This document shows, piece by piece, positions 14,796-17,737 of a stretch of 17,737 bases of DNA. Source of the stretch: Chloracidobacterium sp. (GTDB lineage Bacteria; Acidobacteriota; Blastocatellia; Pyrinomonadales; Pyrinomonadaceae). The notes below the pieces were generated by a model that was given only the letters and a program-made list of their open reading frames with translations, had not been told where the DNA came from and did not search any database. Location: assembly GCA_016716365.1 (NCBI GenBank), contig JADJWM010000014.1:1-17737 (forward strand), given 5' to 3'. Within the stretch, counting starts at the first letter, position 1. Each line of letters starts with the position of its first letter. Made by a program: the position numbers and the translations under genes.

Positions 14796-16184
14796 ATGAA
14801 TAAAAAAGTTACGAGCGGGCAAAAAGGTGAGGCGGCCGGGCCGCGGCGGGCGGCGGATGTTTTGGCACTCGAACACGACAGGTATCCGCCGAAGGCGATG
14901 TTCGACGCGTTTTGGCGCGCGGGGGAGCTGGCGTTGATGTTCGGCCCGGCAGGCGTGGGGAAAAGCCTGCTGGCGGTGCAGGTGGCGGACGCGCTCGCGC
15001 GTGGTTGCCCGATCGCGGGGTTCGATATGTCGAGGTCGCGTTGCAAGGTCCTGTATGTCGATCTCATCAACTCCGACCGGCAGTTCGCGGAACGATATTC
15101 CTATCGGGTGCCGGTGCCGGGCCTGGGCAGCGTGCTGACGGCATGCAAGTTTGCCGAGAATCTTTACCGCTCACGCCCGCCGACGGGCGTCGATCTGTGC
15201 GAATGGCTTGCCGGGCAGATCGCGGAACACGGTTTTAACGCGGTGGTCGTTGACGATCTGACCGCGTTGAAGAAAACGCACGACGGCGTGAGGGAAACGC
15301 TGGCGGCGGTGCGCGGGCTGAAGAAACTGTGCGAGGAGCTGCGAATTTCCGTCCTTGCGATCGCGGGTGGCGGCGAACCGCCTGCGGGCAAGACCGTCAG
15401 TGAGAGCGATCTGAAGCGGTCGAGCGTCCTGTGCAGTGTCGCCGACAGCGTTTTCGCCATTGGCCGGGGCCGGCCCGGCGATCATGGCGGGCGGCACATC
15501 ATTCAGACGCGTTCGCGTAACGCGCCGCTGAAATGGACCACCCACAACGCCCCTTCCGCACGGATCGCCCGATCGGAAAAAGGCTGGCTGGGATTTGCTT
15601 TCGACGAACGATTCGCGGAGCCGATCGACCGGCGGACACGCGACGCCATCTGCCGCGTGAGGGCGATGCGGGCGGCCGGAAGGACCTGGCGCGCGATCGC
15701 GGCGGAACTGAAGATCCCTAAGACTCGTGCGATACGTTTGTTGCGAAAATGGACACCGGAAATGGGCGGCGAAGAGTTTATGGGCGAGTATGCCGAGCCC
15801 GCGGCGACTGCGGACTGCGGAGTGCGGACTGCGGAATGTGGAGTTGTTGTGCAGGCAAGCTCCCCTCCTTACGAAGGAGGGGTGGATGCTCGCGTTTTGG
15901 GCGAGCAGACGGGGCGGTTCTCTCCGCCGGGGGCCGGGCCGGTCGCGGTTGATCGGCTGGCCCGCAGTCCGAAGTTGATCCACGGTCCCAAGCGGGTCTC
16001 CATCTACGACCTGGAACGCCGGATCGACCGCGGCGGGAATGAGATCTTCGTCGAGTCGGTCGAAGAACAGACCAACAAACCGCGGGTCTGGTACAAACGC
16101 GACCGCCGCGGCAATACGTTCAAGTTGGTCAGAAACGGCCTGGGCAATACCGTCTCGCACCTGGGTCAGTCGACGTTTCTCTAG
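14796..16184 (+). CDS. RepA/RecA-like AAA ATPase with HTH, repeats inserted
   Basis: 462 aa from the ATG at 14796 (AAGGCGG upstream); an ATG at 14745 would add 17 residues, and a GTG at 14706 lies within the promoter and is rejected. Residues 35-270 are a RecA-like/AAA_25 (RepA-type) P-loop domain with Walker A GPAGVGKS at 50-57, Walker B AVVVDDL at 149-155 and an arginine-rich C-terminal part. Residues 285-320 form a resolvase-type HTH (RAAGRTWRAIAAELKIPKTR). Residues about 338-378 come from repeat DNA: a heptamer array, then a palindromic repeat copy translated as SSPPYEGGVDARVLGEQTGR. A basic C-terminal domain follows (VSIYDLERRIDRGGNEIFVE). Relatives act in plasmid or phage replication initiation, but no origin or partner gene is visible. 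The promoter carries a dyad operator. The repeat copies and nuclease gene directly after the stop mark an accessory region. Confidence 0.85.
   Translation: MNKKVTSGQKGEAAGPRRAADVLALEHDRYPPKAMFDAFWRAGELALMFGPAGVGKSLLAVQVADALARGCPIAGFDMSRSRCKVLYVDLINSDRQFAERYSYRVPVPGLGSVLTACKFAENLYRSRPPTGVDLCEWLAGQIAEHGFNAVVVDDLTALKKTHDGVRETLAAVRGLKKLCEELRISVLAIAGGGEPPAGKTVSESDLKRSSVLCSVADSVFAIGRGRPGDHGGRHIIQTRSRNAPLKWTTHNAPSARIARSEKGWLGFAFDERFAEPIDRRTRDAICRVRAMRAAGRTWRAIAAELKIPKTRAIRLLRKWTPEMGGEEFMGEYAEPAATADCGVRTAECGVVVQASSPPYEGGVDARVLGEQTGRFSPPGAGPVAVDRLARSPKLIHGPKRVSIYDLERRIDRGGNEIFVESVEEQTNKPRVWYKRDRRGNTFKLVRNGLGNTVSHLGQSTFL
15807..15841 (+). repeat. heptamer tandem array inside the ATPase gene
   Basis: Five units of ANTGCGG in a row: ACTGCGG, ACTGCGG, AGTGCGG, ACTGCGG, AATGTGG. 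The 7-base period is out of step with codons, yet the reading frame stays open, giving a low-complexity Cys/Gly-rich stretch. Confidence 0.8.
15860..15918 (+). repeat. palindromic repeat copy A (inside the ATPase gene)
   Basis: Stem 1 is CCCCTCCTT (15862-15870) with AAGGAGGGG (15874-15882), loop ACG. TGGAT follows. Stem 2 is GCTCGC (15888-15893) with GCGAGC (15901-15906), loop GTTTTGG, then AGACGGGGCGGT. Its 3-base loop 1 differs from the 4-base GTCT of copies B, C and D. It is translated in frame. Confidence 0.9.
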
Positions 16185-16189
16185 TCTTA

Positions 16190-16352
16190 CTCCCCTCCTT
16201 GTCTAAGGAGGGGTGGATGCGGGATGTTCTTTATCCCGCAGACGGGGTGGTGAGCAAGCATGGCGGTGCTCAACGTTGAATTTGTGTAGACGCCCCTCAT
16301 CACCCCGTCACGCAAAAAACGCGTGCCACCCCTCCTTAGACAAGGAGTGGAG
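16190..16352. repeat. inverted repeat pair B/C left of the nuclease gene
   Basis: Copy B (plus, 16190-16252): stem 1 arms at 16192-16200 and 16205-16213, loop GTCT; stem 2 TGCGGGAT (16218-16225) with ATCCCGCA (16233-16240), loop GTTCTTT, then GACGGGGTGGT. Copy C (minus, 16352-16301): stem 1 arms at 16350-16342 and 16337-16329, one mismatch; stem 2 CACGC with GCGTG (16325-16309), loop GTTTTTT, then ACGGGGTG. They face each other across a centre holding the palindrome TCAACGTTGA (16270-16279). Copy B begins 5 bases after the ATPase stop. Confidence 0.9.
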
Positions 16353-16367
16353 TGGGTTGAATTGTTT

Positions 16368-16769
16368 TTAAGATTTTGAGGGTATCCACGGCGTCGGCGT
16401 TTCGCCTCGGTCTTGCCAGCCGAAGTGGGAGCGGATGATTTCGACCATTCGTTCCAGGTCATTGAAGACGATGTCGTTCTCGAAGCGGATCGTGCGGATG
16501 CCGAAGTGTCTTAGGTAGCGGGTGCGTTCGCTGTCGTGGGCGCCGCCGGGGAGGAGCATGTGGTCGTGCCCGTCCAGTTCGATGCAGAGCTTTTCTTCGG
16601 GGCAGTAGAAATCCAAGACGTAATTTCCAATCCCGTGCTGCCGCCGGAATTTGCGGCCGTCGAGCTTTGAGCCTTTAAGAACATTCCAGAGAGCGGCCTC
16701 GGCGGGGGTTAGGGTTTTCCTGAGTTTCTTGCGGAACTCTTTGTTCTCGGGTTTGTTCTTGAAATGCAC
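16368..16769 (-). CDS. DUF559 (Vsr/MutH-like) endonuclease-domain protein
   Basis: 133 aa from a GTG at 16769; no ATG in frame is better placed and no ribosome binding site is visible. It has the full DUF559 pattern: the N-terminal RKTLTPAEAALWNVLKGSKL (17-36), RKFRRQHGIGNYVLDFYC with Asp53, then LCIELDGHDH with Glu64 and Asp66, then ERTRYLRHFGIRTIRFENDI. These acidic residues fit the PD-(D/E)XK-type core shared with Vsr mismatch endonucleases, so DNA cleavage or nicking is likely, though the biological role of DUF559 proteins is not established. The C-terminal tail (GETPTPWIPSKS) extends past the domain. The gene lies exactly between two inverted palindromic repeat pairs, its stop only 15 bases from copy C. 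Confidence 0.9.
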   Translation of the reverse strand: MHFKNKPENKEFRKKLRKTLTPAEAALWNVLKGSKLDGRKFRRQHGIGNYVLDFYCPEEKLCIELDGHDHMLLPGGAHDSERTRYLRHFGIRTIRFENDIVFNDLERMVEIIRSHFGWQDRGETPTPWIPSKS

Positions 16770-16790
16770 GGTCGGTAATTTACAACGCTA

Positions 16791-16805
16791 CTCGCCTCCT
16801 TGTCA
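16791..16805 (+). repeat. degenerate partial repeat arm
   Basis: CTCGCCTCCTTGTC matches the first arm and loop of the repeat (CTCCCCTCCTTGTC) with one change, but no second arm follows. It lies 12 bases before copy D and may be the trace of a truncated copy. Confidence 0.45.
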
Positions 16806-16816
16806 CGACATGCCAT

Positions 16817-17000
16817 CTCCCCTCCTTGTCTAAGGAGGGGAGTTTTCTCTTGCTCCCCAACTGGTTTGAGGACGGGCCCGCTTTTTGGGCGGGGTGGTTT
16901 TTTGTTTTGTTCAATGTTGAGTTTGCGCCGGGTTGTTCACCACCCCGTCTGTCCGGCAAAAAACGCCGGCCATCCACCCCTCCTTAAACCGAGGAGGGGA
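16817..17000. repeat. inverted repeat pair D/E right of the nuclease gene
   Basis: Copy D (plus): stem 1 arms at 16819-16827 and 16832-16840, loop GTCT. It is then separated by about 33 extra bases from stem 2, CCCGC (16877-16881) with GCGGG (16889-16893), loop TTTTTGG, then GTGGT. Copy E (minus): stem 1 arms at 16999-16992 and 16984-16977; stem 2 CCGGC with GCCGG (16969-16953), loop GTTTTTT, then ACAGACGGGGTGGTG. The pair has the same head-to-head layout as B/C. Its centre (TCAATGTTGA at 16911-16920, then GTTTGCG) matches the B/C centre at 14 of 17 bases, all differences being transitions. Confidence 0.88.
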
Positions 17001-17044
17001 GAGTCTGAATCGGGCGTGGTAAAGCAGAGTTTAACCGTAAATTG

Positions 17045-17177
17045 AGCGGCAGAGCCGCTAAGAAGCCACTCGATGCTTATGGCTGTGCCTGCCTATTCTC
17101 TTCGGGCTCTGCCCGTCGATGTGCGGAAAGGCTCTGCCTTTCCGATACGCGTAGAATTTAGAATGCGGCTATGCCGC
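17045..17177. repeat. array of GGC-NNN-GCC triloop hairpins
   Basis: Perfect short hairpins with 3-base loops: AGCGGC/GCCGCT loop AGA (17045-17059); GGC/GCC loop TGT (17081-17089); CGGGC/GCCCG loop TCT (17103-17115); CGGAAAGGC/GCCTTTCCG loop TCT (17124-17144); GCGGC/GCCGC loop TAT (17165-17177). All share the core GGC-NNN-GCC while outer pairs differ. No gene is present here. Confidence 0.8.
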
Positions 17178-17216
17178 CCGCGTCGGCTGCTAAACAACAG
17201 CAGCCGACGCGGGCGG
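17174..17216. repeat. 18-bp perfect hairpin before the last gene
   Basis: CCGCCCGCGTCGGCTGCT (17174-17191) and its exact inverted copy (17199-17216) flank AAACAAC. The left arm overlaps the last triloop hairpin. On the plus strand AGGTTTTCTTCTC follows, so it could end transcripts entering from the left; it could also be a structural site at the edge of the accessory block. Confidence 0.8.
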
Positions 17217-17246
17217 AGGTTTTCTTCTCATGTAGAATCTATATTT

Positions 17247-17737
17247 ATGGACCGCAGCGAATTGGAATCATATTTAAGTGAACAGAAAGATAGGCTGAAG
17301 GACTTAGGCTTGGGATTGGGAGCCCACCTCATTCAAGGATGGCCAGGGCAGTACCGCCGAGCAAAGAGATTCTTCGAAAAGTTTAAGGAGGCTGAAGATG
17401 CCCAGAACGCCGAGGAAGCACTTGATCACGCCCTGGCATTTTTTGTTTTTATTCATAGCTTACGCGAGTGGCTTCCTAAGTGGGAAAGAGTCGACGAAAA
17501 AGACTTTAATGACGTTTGGGATAAATTCGCTCTACAACGACCTGAGATGCGAATTGCAAGGGATATCTGTAATGTGACAAAGCATTTATCGTTGACTCAG
17601 AAACCAAGCGTCGATAAGAATTTTGTATTGCTTTGGGCGTATGATCCGTATGATCGAAAAAGAAATGATTGGATTATCTATTTCGTGGACAAGAGGATTC
17701 CGCTATCAAGGCTGATGTCTCAAATTCTGGATGGTTG
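17247..17737 (+). CDS. HEPN-like helical protein, cut by the window end
   Basis: An ATG at 17247 opens a frame that stays open to the window end (163 codons so far), beginning MDRSELESYLSEQKDRLKDL. It is mostly helical and rich in Lys, Asp and aromatic residues, with no signal peptide or membrane segment. FFVFIHSLREWLPKWERVDE is followed by PEMRIARDICNVTKHLSLTQ, then strands FVLLWAYDPYD and DWIIYFVDKRIP. The RDICNxTKH segment with a preceding aromatic helix ending in W resembles HEPN-like hypothetical proteins, where Arg and His of an R-x(4-6)-H motif can form an RNase site; here the spacing is seven, so activity is unsure. Base composition is clearly more AT-rich than most of the window, suggesting transfer. 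No ribosome binding site is obvious. Confidence 0.7.
   Translation, partial: MDRSELESYLSEQKDRLKDLGLGLGAHLIQGWPGQYRRAKRFFEKFKEAEDAQNAEEALDHALAFFVFIHSLREWLPKWERVDEKDFNDVWDKFALQRPEMRIARDICNVTKHLSLTQKPSVDKNFVLLWAYDPYDRKRNDWIIYFVDKRIPLSRLMSQILDG

Noticed and set aside
15171..16160. 329-codon open frame on the minus strand
   Set aside because: Antisense shadow of the ATPase gene. The plus frame has the promoter, ribosome binding site and P-loop motifs; the minus frame has no recognisable domain.
15860..17000. Classical REP with RAYT transposase or an insertion sequence
   Set aside because: No Y1 (HUH) or DDE transposase reading frame is present. The only nuclease-like gene is DUF559.
16800..17045. 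81-codon open frame on the plus strand
   Set aside because: It is the translation of repeat pair D/E (Pro/Leu/Arg-rich, PPCLRRG and PPLLKPRRG). No ribosome binding site.
15860..17216. CRISPR array
   Set aside because: Repeats are palindromic pairs in both orientations with irregular spacing and no spacers of constant length. No cas gene is near.

Overview
The window looks like chromosomal DNA of a moderately GC-rich Gram-negative bacterium. Genes are loosely packed, Shine-Dalgarno sites are mostly purine-rich AGGAG types, and there are many small exported proteins of unknown role. The protein flavour (secreted glycine-rich 126-aa protein, DUF2541-like lectin-type protein, GlsB/YeaQ membrane protein, Tat-exported dienelactone hydrolase) suggests Acidobacteriota, perhaps Blastocatellia/Pyrinomonadales. 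That placement is inference; no rRNA or tRNA is present to confirm it.

Layout. (1) 182-3426: a run of reading frames all broken by small indels. They are a short secreted protein, a NatA-like ABC ATPase, a NatB-like ABC-2 permease and a small membrane protein. The protein families are readable only by changing frame repeatedly. The cause is either true decay of an exporter operon or local sequence error; everything after 3.4 kb is clean. (2) 3456-7340: a soluble hybrid histidine kinase on the minus strand, divergent from an NtrC-type sigma-54 activator on the plus strand. The spacer holds a textbook sigma-54 promoter, two perfect dyads and an extended -10 box. (3) 7397-10967: small membrane proteins, an unrecognised soluble protein, a PLP threonine/serine dehydratase, a DUF2541-like secreted protein, a headless gene remnant and a short hypothetical gene. 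(4) 11013-14434: a Tat-exported dienelactone hydrolase with a downstream secreted protein, a PNPOx-fold flavoprotein, a CsgG-like lipoprotein-type protein and a secreted protein with a dockerin-like half motif. (5) 14687-17737: an accessory region. It starts with a strong promoter overlapped by a perfect 9-bp-arm operator, driving a RepA/RecA-like ATPase. The ATPase reading frame contains both a heptamer array and a palindromic repeat. Four more copies of that repeat follow, arranged as two inverted pairs that bracket a DUF559 (Vsr-like) endonuclease gene. Then come an array of small triloop hairpins, an 18-bp perfect hairpin, and a more AT-rich, HEPN-like gene cut by the window end.

The most interesting signal is in region 5. 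The repeat has two stem-loops. The first is nearly invariant (CCCCTCCTT/AAGGAGGGG). The second keeps a 7-nt T-rich loop and perfect pairing while its stem sequence differs in every copy, which is compensatory covariation. Two of these inverted pairs, sharing a centre motif, bracket a nuclease gene. This looks like a REP/BIME-type element paired with a DUF559 nuclease instead of the usual Y1 (RAYT) transposase. The second most interesting is the sigma-54 promoter and dyad directly in front of the sigma-54 activator gene, suggesting autoregulation.
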